The notes below the pieces were generated by a model. It was given only the letters and a program-made list of their open reading frames with translations, did no database searches and was not told the DNA's origin. Both the position numbers and the translations under genes were made by a program. DNA of 64,000 nt from FEN-1297 sp963834015 (GTDB lineage Bacteria; Bacteroidota; Ignavibacteria; Ignavibacteriales; Ignavibacteriaceae): the NCBI GenBank assembly GCA_963834015.1, contig CAWIAG010000001.1:1-64000 (forward strand), read 5' to 3'. Shown here piece after piece: positions 34,558 to 44,700 of this stretch. The first letter of the stretch is position 1, and each line of letters begins with the position of its first letter.

Positions 34558-36288
34558 ATGAAAAAATTAGTAATTTATCATCCGCAAGAAATTACATCTA
34601 TTCAGGATATGCTGATAAAATCAGCTTCCTTGTATCAAAACAAAACTGCATTAGAGGATCTCGCAGACACTCCCTTGGGCTATTTAACATTTAACCAACT
34701 TTTAGATACTGTTCTAAAGTTTGGCAGTGCTCTTAAGAAGTTAGGTTTGCCTGAAAGGTCCCATATAGCTATTATAAGTGAGAATAGAGTTCAATGGGTT
34801 ATTACTTACCTTACATCAATGACCTTTAACTATGTTGCCGTTCCTATTGATAAAAATCTTAATACAAATGAAATACTTAATATTATACATGAATCCGATG
34901 CAGAAGCTATTGTTTTCTCGGAACCATTTGAAACTCTGTTTAGAGAAAAAATGAGTTCATTGAAAAATATGAAATTTTATATAAGTATGGACCTTGTCAA
35001 AGCTAAAGACGGCATTAATTCAATGACCGAATTAATAAATCACGCTGATATTATAAGCTTGAAAGAACTTCCCGGTATAAATCCCGATGAAATGTCTGAA
35101 ATTATCTTTACTTCGGGTTCGTTGGGGAGGGCTAAAGGTGTTATGCTGAGCCAGAAAAATCTTTCTGCTAACTTGATGGCTATGACAAGTCTTATAAAGA
35201 TCTTTCCGGAAGATAAATTTTTATCGGTACTGCCTATCCACCACAAGTATGAATGCACTTGCGGCACACTTTGTCCTTTGTATTCGGGTGCTTCAGTCCA
35301 TTACGCCCGTTCTTTGAAAACCGTTGTTGACGATTTGCAAAATGTTAAAGCTACAATTCTTCTGGGTGTTCCTCTGCTTTTTGATAAAATGTTTAAACGT
35401 ATATATAAAACAATTAATGAAGATAAAATTAAATCAAAAGTAATCCCTCCGCTTATTACAGTAACAAATATAACTTCTGCAATAGGATGGAAAAGCTTAA
35501 AGAAAAGAATATTCAAAGAACTTCATGAAAAATTTGGTGGAGTAGTTAGGATTTTTATTGCAGGTGGAGCTGCGCCTGACCCTAAAATTGCCAAAGGCCT
35601 GAGGGAATTTGGTTTTAATTTTATCCAGGGTTATGGATTGACGGAAGCATCACCTATTTTAGCATTAAATCAGCTTGATAATTTTAAAGATGATGCCGCA
35701 GGTTTGCCTTTGCCGGGTATTGAAATAAAAATCAATAATAAATCCTCCGATGGAGTCGGCGAAATATATGCAAAAGGACTAAATATTATGCCGGGCTATT
35801 ATAAAAATGAAAAACTTACTGAAGAATCATTTGAAAATGGCTGGTTTAAAACCGGTGACCTCGGATTTATTGATTCTGATGGATTTCTTCATATAAGCGG
35901 CAGGAAGAAAAATGTTATCCTTTCTAAAAACGGCGAGAATGTATTTCCTGAGGAAATAGAAGATATTATTAATCGCAACTCTTATGTGCTGGAATCCTTA
36001 GTCTTTGGCGAAAAAAATGACAAACATGATGAAATAATTGCGGCTCAAATTGTAATAGAAGCAGAGTTGTTTATTGAATATTCTGAAGTTAATAATGTAA
36101 AAATTACGGATGAATTAATTAAGGAAACTATTGCTAAGGTTATTAAAGAGGTAAATAAAGAATTACCGATTCATAAACAGATAAAGAAATTTTATATCAG
36201 GGATAAAGAATTTGAAAAAACTACAACTCAAAAAATTAAAAGATATCTCGTTGATGCAGGCAATAGTTCAGGTGGGATAGAATCGTAA
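34558..36288 (+). CDS. AMP-forming long-chain acyl-CoA synthetase-like protein
   Basis: A 576-residue ANL-superfamily ligase activating a carboxylic acid as acyl-AMP then acyl-CoA. Motifs: P-loop-like IIFTSGSLGRAKGVMLS (residues about 180-197, with SL in place of the usual TT), FIQGYGLTEASP, GWFKTGDLGFIDSDGFLHISGRKKNVI, and the C-terminal catalytic Lys in TTTQKIKRY. Length fits long-chain fatty acyl-CoA synthetases. No signal peptide. It is monocistronic, preceded by a long hairpin-rich leader and convergent with the DedA gene. Fatty acid activation is the default expectation; chain length is unknown. Confidence 0.88.
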   Translation: MKKLVIYHPQEITSIQDMLIKSASLYQNKTALEDLADTPLGYLTFNQLLDTVLKFGSALKKLGLPERSHIAIISENRVQWVITYLTSMTFNYVAVPIDKNLNTNEILNIIHESDAEAIVFSEPFETLFREKMSSLKNMKFYISMDLVKAKDGINSMTELINHADIISLKELPGINPDEMSEIIFTSGSLGRAKGVMLSQKNLSANLMAMTSLIKIFPEDKFLSVLPIHHKYECTCGTLCPLYSGASVHYARSLKTVVDDLQNVKATILLGVPLLFDKMFKRIYKTINEDKIKSKVIPPLITVTNITSAIGWKSLKKRIFKELHEKFGGVVRIFIAGGAAPDPKIAKGLREFGFNFIQGYGLTEASPILALNQLDNFKDDAAGLPLPGIEIKINNKSSDGVGEIYAKGLNIMPGYYKNEKLTEESFENGWFKTGDLGFIDSDGFLHISGRKKNVILSKNGENVFPEEIEDIINRNSYVLESLVFGEKNDKHDEIIAAQIVIEAELFIEYSEVNNVKITDELIKETIAKVIKEVNKELPIHKQIKKFYIRDKEFEKTTTQKIKRYLVDAGNSSGGIES

Positions 36289-36294
36289 TTTATA

Positions 36295-36888
36295 TTATTT
36301 CTTTTTATAGAAATACTTTTTGATAATATAAAATAAAATTAAAAATATAAGTGCAATAATAGAAATTAGAATAATGTGTTGATTGATCGAACGAAGCACA
36401 ATTCTGGAATGCTTGCCAAAAAAGTAGCCGATGGAAAGGAAAGAAACAGCCCAGATTAACCCCCCCGAATATGCAAATAATGCAAATTCCCACATTTGCA
36501 GTTTCGATGTTCCTGCAAGTATAGCCACTACATGTCTAACGCCGGGAATAAAATAACCTACCGGGAGAGACCATCTGCCTATTTTTTCAAACCATAAATG
36601 TGCTTTTCCCAATCGTTCTTCAGTAATGTGTATAAAATGGCCGTATTTTACTAAGATGTGGTACCCGAATGTACTGCCAATAGCATAACTGATGGAAATT
36701 CCGGCAACACTTCCTAAGTATGCGGATAAAAAAGTAGGAATTAATTTTAATTCGCCATGAAAAATCAAATAACCGGAAAATGTTAGTAAAGTTTCATCCG
36801 GTACCGGCAATCCAATTATTCCCAGCATCAGAAGTGAGAAAATTCCCCAATACCCGTATTGAGATATCCAAAAATGTAAATTTTCCAT
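36295..36888 (-). CDS. DedA-family membrane protein
   Basis: A 197-residue protein with the DedA (SNARE-associated/VTT) pattern: IGLPVPDETLLTFSGYLIFHG near the start, and GYFIPGVRHVVAILAGTSKLQMWEFALFAYSGGLIWA in the middle, with about five hydrophobic segments and a basic C-terminus (IKKYFYKKK). DedA proteins are linked to lipid carrier (undecaprenyl phosphate, phosphatidylethanolamine) translocation and membrane homeostasis. Its end lies seven bases from the convergent acyl-CoA synthetase. Confidence 0.9.
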   Translation of the reverse strand: MENLHFWISQYGYWGIFSLLMLGIIGLPVPDETLLTFSGYLIFHGELKLIPTFLSAYLGSVAGISISYAIGSTFGYHILVKYGHFIHITEERLGKAHLWFEKIGRWSLPVGYFIPGVRHVVAILAGTSKLQMWEFALFAYSGGLIWAVSFLSIGYFFGKHSRIVLRSINQHIILISIIALIFLILFYIIKKYFYKKK

Positions 36889-37217
36889 TCAACTCATCAG
36901 TGACGATTTATTAAAATAGCAAAATAGTTATTTGTAAAATCATTAATGTTCCTGCAAATAATAAATTCAACTCAAAATTAACAATTTCTATTAACTTGTC
37001 TAATTAAAAAAACTATCTTTTGTAATGATAATAAATAGTATATTATAAATATTTTTAGTAATTGTGTGCTGACAGGCTTTATTTTATCAGGAATTTTATT
37101 AAAATAATACATTAAAAAGAAGTTTGTTTACTAAATTTTATTTTTCGATATTTAAGATCTATAGCTTGTTTATCAATTGTAAAGTCAATTTTTATAAAAA
37201 CTATTTTCGGGAATCAC
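36889..37217. promoter_or_regulatory. divergent intergenic region containing repeat copy 3
   Basis: A 329-base AT-rich gap between the divergent dedA-like and OB-fold lipoprotein genes. The only notable element is an exact copy of the 17-mer CAGGAATTTTATTAAAA at 37088-37104, about 115 bases before the lipoprotein start. No other structure seen. Confidence 0.45.
37088..37104 (+). repeat. intergenic 17-mer repeat, copy 3
   Basis: CAGGAATTTTATTAAAA, identical to 15594-15610 and matching 37965-37980 over 16 bases. It lies upstream of the lipoprotein at 37218. Confidence 0.6.
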
Positions 37218-37925
37218 ATGAAAAAATTATTAGCTATTTCTATAATTTTGATTTTCACTTTAACGTCATGTAAGAAGGATGAAAATAAAATTCCTGATAG
37301 CAATTTACCTGCGGGTACACATGCAGTTAAAGTATTGGATTTTATGGATGTATCAAATTATACTTATCTGCATGTATCCGAAAACGGAAATGAATACTGG
37401 ATTGCTGCTCCGCAAATGAAAGCAGAAAAAGATGAAACTCTTTATTATTCACAGGGAATGGAAATGAAGAACTTTCATAGCGATGTTCTTAACCGGACTT
37501 TTCCAAGCGTTTATTTTGTACAAAGTATATCTCCCAATTTGCAGCAGGGACAAACATTATCGTCAGTACACCAGCAGGTAAATTCATCACAACGTCAACA
37601 AATTTCGGTTGAACATCTTACAGACGGAAAAACTGTTTCACAAATTTATTCCGGCAAAGATGAGTTATCCGGTAAAATAATTAAAATATGCGGTAAGGTT
37701 GTAAAATATAACCCGGGTATTATGAGCCGCAATTGGATCCATATTCAGGACGGAACTGAATCAAATGGAAACTTTGATATGCTCATCACAAGTAAAGATG
37801 AAGCGGCGCTCGGACAAACAATAATTGTTGAAGGAAGAGTAGTATTAAATAAAGATTTTGGTGCCGGTTATTCGTATTCCGTTTTAGTGGAAGATGCAAA
37901 AATTCTCTCTGCTAAACCAATGTAA
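37218..37925 (+). CDS. lipoprotein with two OB-fold-like domains
   Basis: A 235-residue protein with signal MKKLLAISIILIFTLTSC (Cys 18 as lipidation site). Residues about 40-110 (VLDFMDVSNYTYLHVSENGNEYW) and about 150-235 (LSGKIIKICGKVVKYNPGIMSRNWIHIQDGT, then GQTIIVEGRVVLNKDFG and YSVLVEDAKI) both have the beta-barrel rhythm of OB-fold nucleic-acid-binding-like proteins found in exported Bacteroidota proteins. Possibly a metal or ligand sensor; no catalytic residues are apparent. It stands alone. Confidence 0.78.
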   Translation: MKKLLAISIILIFTLTSCKKDENKIPDSNLPAGTHAVKVLDFMDVSNYTYLHVSENGNEYWIAAPQMKAEKDETLYYSQGMEMKNFHSDVLNRTFPSVYFVQSISPNLQQGQTLSSVHQQVNSSQRQQISVEHLTDGKTVSQIYSGKDELSGKIIKICGKVVKYNPGIMSRNWIHIQDGTESNGNFDMLITSKDEAALGQTIIVEGRVVLNKDFGAGYSYSVLVEDAKILSAKPM

Positions 37926-38396
37926 ACTTATAAATGGTTAAATATTATGGACAAATTAAACTTAAGGAATTTTATTAAAAAGATAAAAGAATAAGGTTAT
38001 CAATCTGCCCGGATCAATAAATTTTAAGTAAATATTATAAATTTTTAAATTTATTGCAAAATTATTTGATAATCATAAATTTTATGCTTAAAATTATTTT
38101 AAATCTTTTATGATTTTGTGAGAGAATTTAAATTTAATAAACTGAGAGTTATTGACTTTAAATGAGTTTTTTAGGACGTTAAGAGCGCATTTTTTATTTT
38201 CTAGGTTTTATCGTCAAATATTTCTTCATTTTAATGGATAGTACTATAGGTAATAATTATACTTTTTCCCAATCGAACTATTTTCTATTCGAGATTTTAA
38301 CCCCGAGCGGAAAGAAATTGCTTACACCTATATGTACCGGTATTTGTTTATTGTGATTTGTTAATTACAAATTTACTTTTCAGAGAGAGAGAGAGT
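37926..38396. promoter_or_regulatory. upstream region of the surface/secretion operon
   Basis: A 471-base gap with very AT-rich sequence. It holds repeat copy 4 (37965-37980), which lies inside a 15-codon mini-frame at 37947-37994 (MDKLNLRNFIKKIKE). It also holds a weak inverted repeat, TCGAA...TTCGA at about 38274-38293. Probably the promoter region for the TonB receptor operon. Confidence 0.4.
37965..37980 (+). repeat. intergenic repeat, copy 4
   Basis: AGGAATTTTATTAAAA, a 16-base exact match to the copies at 15595 and 37089. It lies 40 bases after the OB-fold lipoprotein stop. Confidence 0.55.
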
Positions 38397-38672
38397 ATGC
38401 AGCGGAATATCTATATTTCGTCTTTTGTACTGTTTTTTGTTCAATCTTTTACCGTTTTAAATATTTTAATCTTTTTTGCCCGGGAGGCTTTTGAACGTAA
38501 TTTTTTTATGTTGAAAACTATGGCTGTCCACGGGTTGTCAGGAATTTCGTCAGGACTATTCAATTCTAATCATTCCCAATATTTAAAGAAAACAGTTTAT
38601 CAATACTATCACAAAGAGATAGATTCTAAAGCTGTATCTCTTTATTTCGGGCAACTATTAAACAATCACTAA
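38397..38672 (+). CDS. small hypothetical protein preceding the TonB receptor
   Basis: A 91-residue frame, ATG at 38397, directly preceded by a GAGAGAGAGAGA tract that mirrors the GAGAGAGAGAA tract in front of the next gene. It ends 17 bases before that gene. Residues 1-27 are hydrophobic (IYISSFVLFFVQSFTVLNILIFF), like a membrane anchor or uncleaved signal. The remainder (AREAFERNFFMLKTMAVHG, YLKKTVYQYYHKEIDS) is basic and aromatic. No family recognised. It could be a real small membrane protein or merely a translated leader of the operon. Confidence 0.4.
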   Translation: MQRNIYISSFVLFFVQSFTVLNILIFFAREAFERNFFMLKTMAVHGLSGISSGLFNSNHSQYLKKTVYQYYHKEIDSKAVSLYFGQLLNNH

Positions 38673-38689
38673 TATAGGAGAGAGAGAAT

Positions 38690-41600
38690 ATGAAACGAAA
38701 GATTACCGTCCTGTTTTTCTTGTTGTTTCTGCCTATGATTATTTTTGCAGGAACGACGGGGAAAATAAAAGGTAAGGTTACTGATCTCCAAACGGGCGAA
38801 CCGCTTATTGGTGCCAACGTTGTTGTAAGTGGTACATCATTAGGCGCGGCAACCGACATTAGAGGAGAGTATACTATCAACTACCTTGATGCAGGCGTAT
38901 ATGAGTTAAAATCCTCGTATCTTGGTTATAAAACAGTAACCATTTCCAATGTCCGTGTAAATTCAGAGTTAACTACGGAAATAAATTTCCAGCTCCCTGC
39001 TACCGGAATTTCTGTCGGAGAAGTTGATATTGTAGCACAAAGGGCGCTTGTTAATTCAAGCAATACAAATGCTATTAGAACTACAACAAATGAAGTAATT
39101 GATGCTCTTCCGGTTCGCGGTGTTGATAATATTATTGCTCTTACACCCGGCGTTGTTCTTCAGGAAGGCAATATTTATATAAGAGGCGGCCGTCAGGATG
39201 AAGTTGGATACTATCTTGAAGGAGCAAATATTACCAATCCTCTTACCAGTTTTTATGGAGGACCACAGCATGCTCCGCAACAGGTAACTATTCCTCAGGA
39301 TGCTATTGAAGAAATCCAGGTGCAGGCAGGCGGTTACACCGCTGAATATGGCGGCGCAAATGCCGGTATAGTTCGTACTGATCTAAAATCAGGCGGGCCT
39401 AGTTTAAAAGCAAGTGCTCAATATTTAACGGATAACTGGACATTTAAAAATTCTAGTGAAAGATATAATGGCGCCCAGCATCTTGATACATATTCATATG
39501 GATATAATGATTTAACCGCTGCTATTAGCGGTCCAATACTAAACGATCATATTAAAGTATTTGGATTGTTTGATAATCTTTCCCAGGCTGATTTTGCTCC
39601 CCAGCAGGTTAGTGGGTTTAATCTTGGTACTTTAACTGATCCTACTACGGGTGATGTCCTTAAATTGGATTATCCGGGCGGACCTATGCCGGGTAATAAT
39701 TCATACCAGTATAGCGGCGTTGGTACCGTTATTTTGGATTATAATCCTACAATAATTCGATTGATCGGTACTTATACGTTCGACAGGCAGCGTCTTAACG
39801 ATGGATTATACACCATATTCGATGAAAATCGTTTGCCGATTCGGGATGTAAATAACGGCGATATCGGAGCAAAGATAACTCAGATTTTTAGCCCACAGGT
39901 TTATCTTGAAGTTAATGGAAGCTATATTTTTAACAAGGGCAAAACATACGACCCGCAGTTAGGCCAAAACTTTTTATTATATGGCGATAGTACTGCAAAT
40001 TATAATGCAGGCGTTCCGTGGTATAAGTCTAATGTAACCGGCTACGGTGCATATCAGGTGCCCCGTGCATATAGTTTGTTTCAGACATTCACGTTTGCTA
40101 CACCGAATATGCCGCTTATAGGTGCTGATCAAACATATTCATTTATAAATTATAATAAATATGAGAACGATAATCTAAACTTAAGCGCCGCATTATCTGC
40201 TGATTTAAGTAAACAGAATTCACTTAAAGTTGGAGGCGAACTCCAGATTATGACTGTTAGAAGTTACACACCTTCTGGTGTTAACACTAATTTTGCATCG
40301 TTGATAAATAGCGACCTGGGTAATGTAACGCCTACATATTCACAACTTGAAGCTATTTTCATTAAACGCGGAGTTAATAATTACGGGTATGATGTTTTAG
40401 GCAATTCTTATTCAGGCTCATCTAATTATGCTACCGGACAAATTGCTCCTTACCAGCCGATTTTTGGCGGTTTATATGTTCAGGATAAATTGGAATATAA
40501 GAATTTAATTTTGAATGCCGGTTTAAGATTTGATTATATCAATACCGATAACATTACAATGAAAGATCCTTCCAATCCGCAAAATGTATTTAATACAGCT
40601 ACAGGCGCTGTTGATAATCCGGGCGGATTAGTCAAGGTTCCGGTATTTACTTCATTAAGCCCCAGGCTTGGTTTTTCTTTTCCGGTGACTGATCAAACTA
40701 TTTTCCATGCTCAATACGGAAAATTTGTTCAGCAGCCCACCTTAAGTGATTTATACGAAAGCATATACCAGGTAGGTTACTGGGCTAATCCTAATAACGG
40801 GTTTTTCAATCAAACTCCTGTAGGATTAGACTTAAGGCCAACCCGGACAACACAATATGAAATAGGCTTTACGCAGGCTATAGGGTCAATAGCTTCTTTT
40901 GATGTCACGGCATTCTATAAAGACATTTCAGACCAGGTAGTTTTTGGTGTACAAAATGTTACTACTGAATCCGGATGGAGGCCTTATTCCATATTAACAA
41001 ATGGCGACTATGCAACCACCCAGGGTGTTGAATTGGCTTTTAATATGAGGCGAACTCAAAGATTTTTAGTTAACGGTTCCATATCATTCTCCAGCGCTCA
41101 GGGAACAGGTGATAATCCTTTCTCCGATGCAGGCGAATTTGGCGCCCCGATTAACCCGGCTTATGTTTACATTCCGGAATACATTATTCCGCTTTCTTAT
41201 AATCATGCAGTGGATGGTAACTTAAGTATTGACTACCGCTTTGGAAAAGACGATGGGCCTTCTTTCTTACACGAATTCGGCGCTTCTCTTTTATTTACAT
41301 TTTCAAGTGGGCATCCTTATACTTTGGGTGTAACTAACGGTCTTAATGCAGATGCTACTACTAATCCTAATCAGCCGATCGTTGTTGATACAAGAAACAG
41401 GACAGCTTATGAAGCTCTTAATTCTTCAGTAACGCCTTCGACTTTTGAGCTTGATTTCCGTATTGATAAGACAGTCTATATTATGGATAAATTATCCGCA
41501 AATATTTTTATTCAGGTAATAAATATTCTCAATACTCAAAACATCGAAGATGTATTTTCAAATACCGGGTCCGCTTCAACTGATGGATATTTAACTATTC

Positions 41601-41737
41601 CAAATATGGGCGGCGCTGCGCTTGCGCAAGAATATGGCCAGCAATATGTTAACACTTACCAGGCAATTGATGAAGAATATGCCGGCTTATATGGAGCACC
41701 GCGTCAAATCAGGCTTGGAATCCGGTTAGAATACTAA
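38690..41737 (+). CDS. large TonB-dependent receptor with CarboxypepD_reg domain
   Basis: A 1015-residue outer-membrane protein. Signal peptide (about 1-21, FLLFLPMIIFAG), CarboxypepD_reg-like beta-sandwich (25-105: IKGKVTDLQTGEPLIGANVVVSG), then the plug (about 120-235: IYIRGGRQDEVGYYLEG, QVQAGGYTAEYGGANAGIV). A long barrel ends in RQIRLGIRLEY with the terminal aromatic residue. It is followed by a sorted surface protein and a PorV-like protein; in Ignavibacteria-type genomes such trios are thought to form a surface import/secretion unit. Ligand unknown. A GAGAGAGA-type ribosome site lies just upstream. Confidence 0.93.
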   Translation: MKRKITVLFFLLFLPMIIFAGTTGKIKGKVTDLQTGEPLIGANVVVSGTSLGAATDIRGEYTINYLDAGVYELKSSYLGYKTVTISNVRVNSELTTEINFQLPATGISVGEVDIVAQRALVNSSNTNAIRTTTNEVIDALPVRGVDNIIALTPGVVLQEGNIYIRGGRQDEVGYYLEGANITNPLTSFYGGPQHAPQQVTIPQDAIEEIQVQAGGYTAEYGGANAGIVRTDLKSGGPSLKASAQYLTDNWTFKNSSERYNGAQHLDTYSYGYNDLTAAISGPILNDHIKVFGLFDNLSQADFAPQQVSGFNLGTLTDPTTGDVLKLDYPGGPMPGNNSYQYSGVGTVILDYNPTIIRLIGTYTFDRQRLNDGLYTIFDENRLPIRDVNNGDIGAKITQIFSPQVYLEVNGSYIFNKGKTYDPQLGQNFLLYGDSTANYNAGVPWYKSNVTGYGAYQVPRAYSLFQTFTFATPNMPLIGADQTYSFINYNKYENDNLNLSAALSADLSKQNSLKVGGELQIMTVRSYTPSGVNTNFASLINSDLGNVTPTYSQLEAIFIKRGVNNYGYDVLGNSYSGSSNYATGQIAPYQPIFGGLYVQDKLEYKNLILNAGLRFDYINTDNITMKDPSNPQNVFNTATGAVDNPGGLVKVPVFTSLSPRLGFSFPVTDQTIFHAQYGKFVQQPTLSDLYESIYQVGYWANPNNGFFNQTPVGLDLRPTRTTQYEIGFTQAIGSIASFDVTAFYKDISDQVVFGVQNVTTESGWRPYSILTNGDYATTQGVELAFNMRRTQRFLVNGSISFSSAQGTGDNPFSDAGEFGAPINPAYVYIPEYIIPLSYNHAVDGNLSIDYRFGKDDGPSFLHEFGASLLFTFSSGHPYTLGVTNGLNADATTNPNQPIVVDTRNRTAYEALNSSVTPSTFELDFRIDKTVYIMDKLSANIFIQVINILNTQNIEDVFSNTGSASTDGYLTIPNMGGAALAQEYGQQYVNTYQAIDEEYAGLYGAPRQIRLGIRLEY

Positions 41738-41772
41738 ATATTTGACAGTAATTAAAAAACTAGGAGTTGAAT

Positions 41773-44700
41773 ATGATTTTTAAAAAATTTAAGTATTTGA
41801 CGGTTATTATTCTGGGTTTAATATTTTTATTATCCGGAATTATAAACGCTGCAAATAACAATAAAGCAAAAGGCAAAATGGCTAAGGCAGCGTCCGTCTC
41901 CGCCAGCCAGGTTGCTAACCAAAGAATGGACATTAATAACCTTAATGCTCTCGAGTCTAATGTAGGCTATAGCGATTACAACCTGAACTCTAATCTTGAG
42001 GGAACTGAATTCCCGAAAGGTACGGGTAAAAATGTAGTATTTGAAGGTGGATTTTTGTGGGGAGGTTTTGCTAATGGAGATACTTCCCAGGTAAGAGTAG
42101 GCGGTTCTGCTTATATCACGGGCTTGGAGCCGGGGCCGATTCTGGCTAATGGCCAGCCTGCAGATCCTTCTGATTCCAGGTGGTCAATTTATCGCGTCCG
42201 GCCTGATGTTTATCCGGGCGGCCCTACCGTTGATCTTACTGCTGATGTTGCTGCATATACCGAAGGCGGTCAGTCAGTTACAGCCGCACAATTAAGGGCG
42301 CAGTATGAATCCGATTGGACAAACTGGCCTGCTCACGGAACTGCAAATGATCTTGGTGCCCCGTTTACAGATGTTAACGGAGATGGTATATATGAACCGG
42401 GCATCGATATCCCGGGTGTTCCGGGTGCTGATCAAACATGTTTTTTCGTGGCAAATGATCTTGACACACTTCAATGTGAAGGGCTTTATGGCACGCTTCC
42501 TCTCGGTGTTGAAGTTCATGTAACTTATTGGGCTTATGCACAGCAAGGTGCTCTTGGAAATATGTATTTCAAAAAATGGGATTTAATTAATAGAGGTGCT
42601 TCAAAAAATGTTGTAGATAGCATGTTTGTATCATATTGGACTGATGTGGATCTCGGTTCTGCAACAGATGATCTGGTTGGCTGCGACACTACTTTAAGCA
42701 TGTCGTTTACTTATAATGGTGAGTCAAACGATGCTGTATTCGCACCTCTTCCCCCGCCGGCAGATGGATTCACCTTTTTCCAGGGGCCGACTGTTCCCGG
42801 AAATTCTTCGGACTCAGCTATTTTCATTGAGCCTCCTTTCAAATTTTCTTACTTAAGTGGAAAGCGGAACCTGCCCATGACAGCCGCATATTTCTTTATA
42901 AACGGCAGTGCAAATTTTGGTGATCCGCCTCAGGGAGCCCCTACCGGTTCAACTCAATTTTATCGTTTCTTTAACGGAGAGTATGGATTAAGCGGTAATG
43001 AATTTCAGGATCCTAGCGGAAATTTAACAAGATTTGCTTATCCGGGGAATCCTGTAACCGGATCGGGATGGCTAGATCCTACTCCCGCAGATAAAAGGCA
43101 GGGAATGGCTTCGGGTCCTTTTACATTCTCTCCGGGAGATACCCAGCAGGTTGTAATTGCAGAAATGTTTGCCGGGGCAATTCCGAGTGTTAATTATCTT
43201 CAAGCCGTAACTTTAGTTAAGACTTATGATTTAACTGCTCAGAGTGCTTACGACCACTTCTTTAATTTACCTTCTCCGCCACCTGCTCCGCATGTTATTG
43301 CAACTGCTCTTAGTAATAAAATAAGCCTCGATTGGGGTGAAGTTGCAAGTTATGTATCGGCAACAGAAAACTCAGTTGTACATGACGTTCTTGATAGTGT
43401 TAATACATCAGGCGGCGGCAATTATAAATTTGAAGGCTATAATGTTTATCAGCTTCCGTATTCAGGTGCTGGCATTAGTCAGGCAAAGCTGCTTGCTACT
43501 TATGACGTGATTGATAGTGTTTTGAATGTACCTTATGTTGATCTTAACACCAGGCAACTTAATCCAAGTTACTTTATTGAATATGGAACTGATTCGGGAA
43601 TTAAAAGATTCTTTATTGATTCAACTGATGCGTTTAACGGTAACGCAGTGTTACGCAACGGTACTCCTTATTATTTTGCAGTAACTGCATACAGTTATAA
43701 TGCAAAGGGTGTTCCCGAAGCGCTGGAAAATCCAATTACAGAAATTCAGGTAACACCTCAATCAAATAACCCCGGTGTGTCCGCCGCAAAGGTTGGACCT
43801 TTATCAAGCTCTTTTGTTACACACTCCGGAACGGCTAACGCAACTGTTGCCGTTAATGTTGTTAATCCGGCTTTAACAACGGGCGATAAATACCAGGTTA
43901 CATTCCACGATGAAATGTATTCACTCGGTGGAAACGGTGTCTGGACTGATGTTACTGCTGCAAGCAAAAAGTTAGCAAAGATTAAGGATCTTACAGGGTC
44001 ATACTTAACTAACACAGCAGTTTACAATGAAACAAAAGGCAGGATTCAACTTTATTATTTGGTAAACGTTATTTCATCCAATTATGATTACTGTGACGGA
44101 GTTGTATTAAAATTACCCGCCGGCGTTGTGATTGATACCATTATAAGCCCGGTTAGCCTCAATTCCAGTATTGGTACAGTAATTCCTTACACAATGGTTT
44201 CTAAGAATACCATATTTTTTGGCGATAGCGTCCGCTCAGGAAATGGTATATTTGCAGGTGGTGAAGTAATAACTTTAATTTGTAATACACCCAGTTTACC
44301 TATGATGACAAATTATACTATGTATGATGATGATTTTAGTACAGAAAACCCGCAAGATAGTATTGGCGGCATAAATAAAGATATATATAGCACGGATACT
44401 TTGGCTTCTATAGCAAATCAAAATGTTACTCAGCATCAATGGAATGTTACTGATCTGACAACCGGAAATATAGTGCTTCAGAATCAGACAGTATATAATG
44501 GTACAGATCTTTATGATCCTGCTGCATTTTTTGCAGCTAATAATATTTATGGCCCCGGAGGTTCATCTCATCCTACGGGTGGAGTTGATGTAGGAGGCAG
44601 TGCTTCTAATTTTGCCGGAATCCAGGTCGCTGTTAACGGTAGTTTTACTGCTCCTACTACAATAAACAGTCTTATATATAATGGTAATGCGTTAACTATA

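Noticed and set aside
37947..37994. 15-codon mini-ORF overlapping repeat copy 4
   Set aside because: The reading frame is not shared by the other repeat copies, so coding is not supported.
38358..38396. Longer start for the small ORF at 38397
   Set aside because: The extension would translate through the GA-repeat ribosome tract; the ATG at 38397 directly after the tract is the sensible start.
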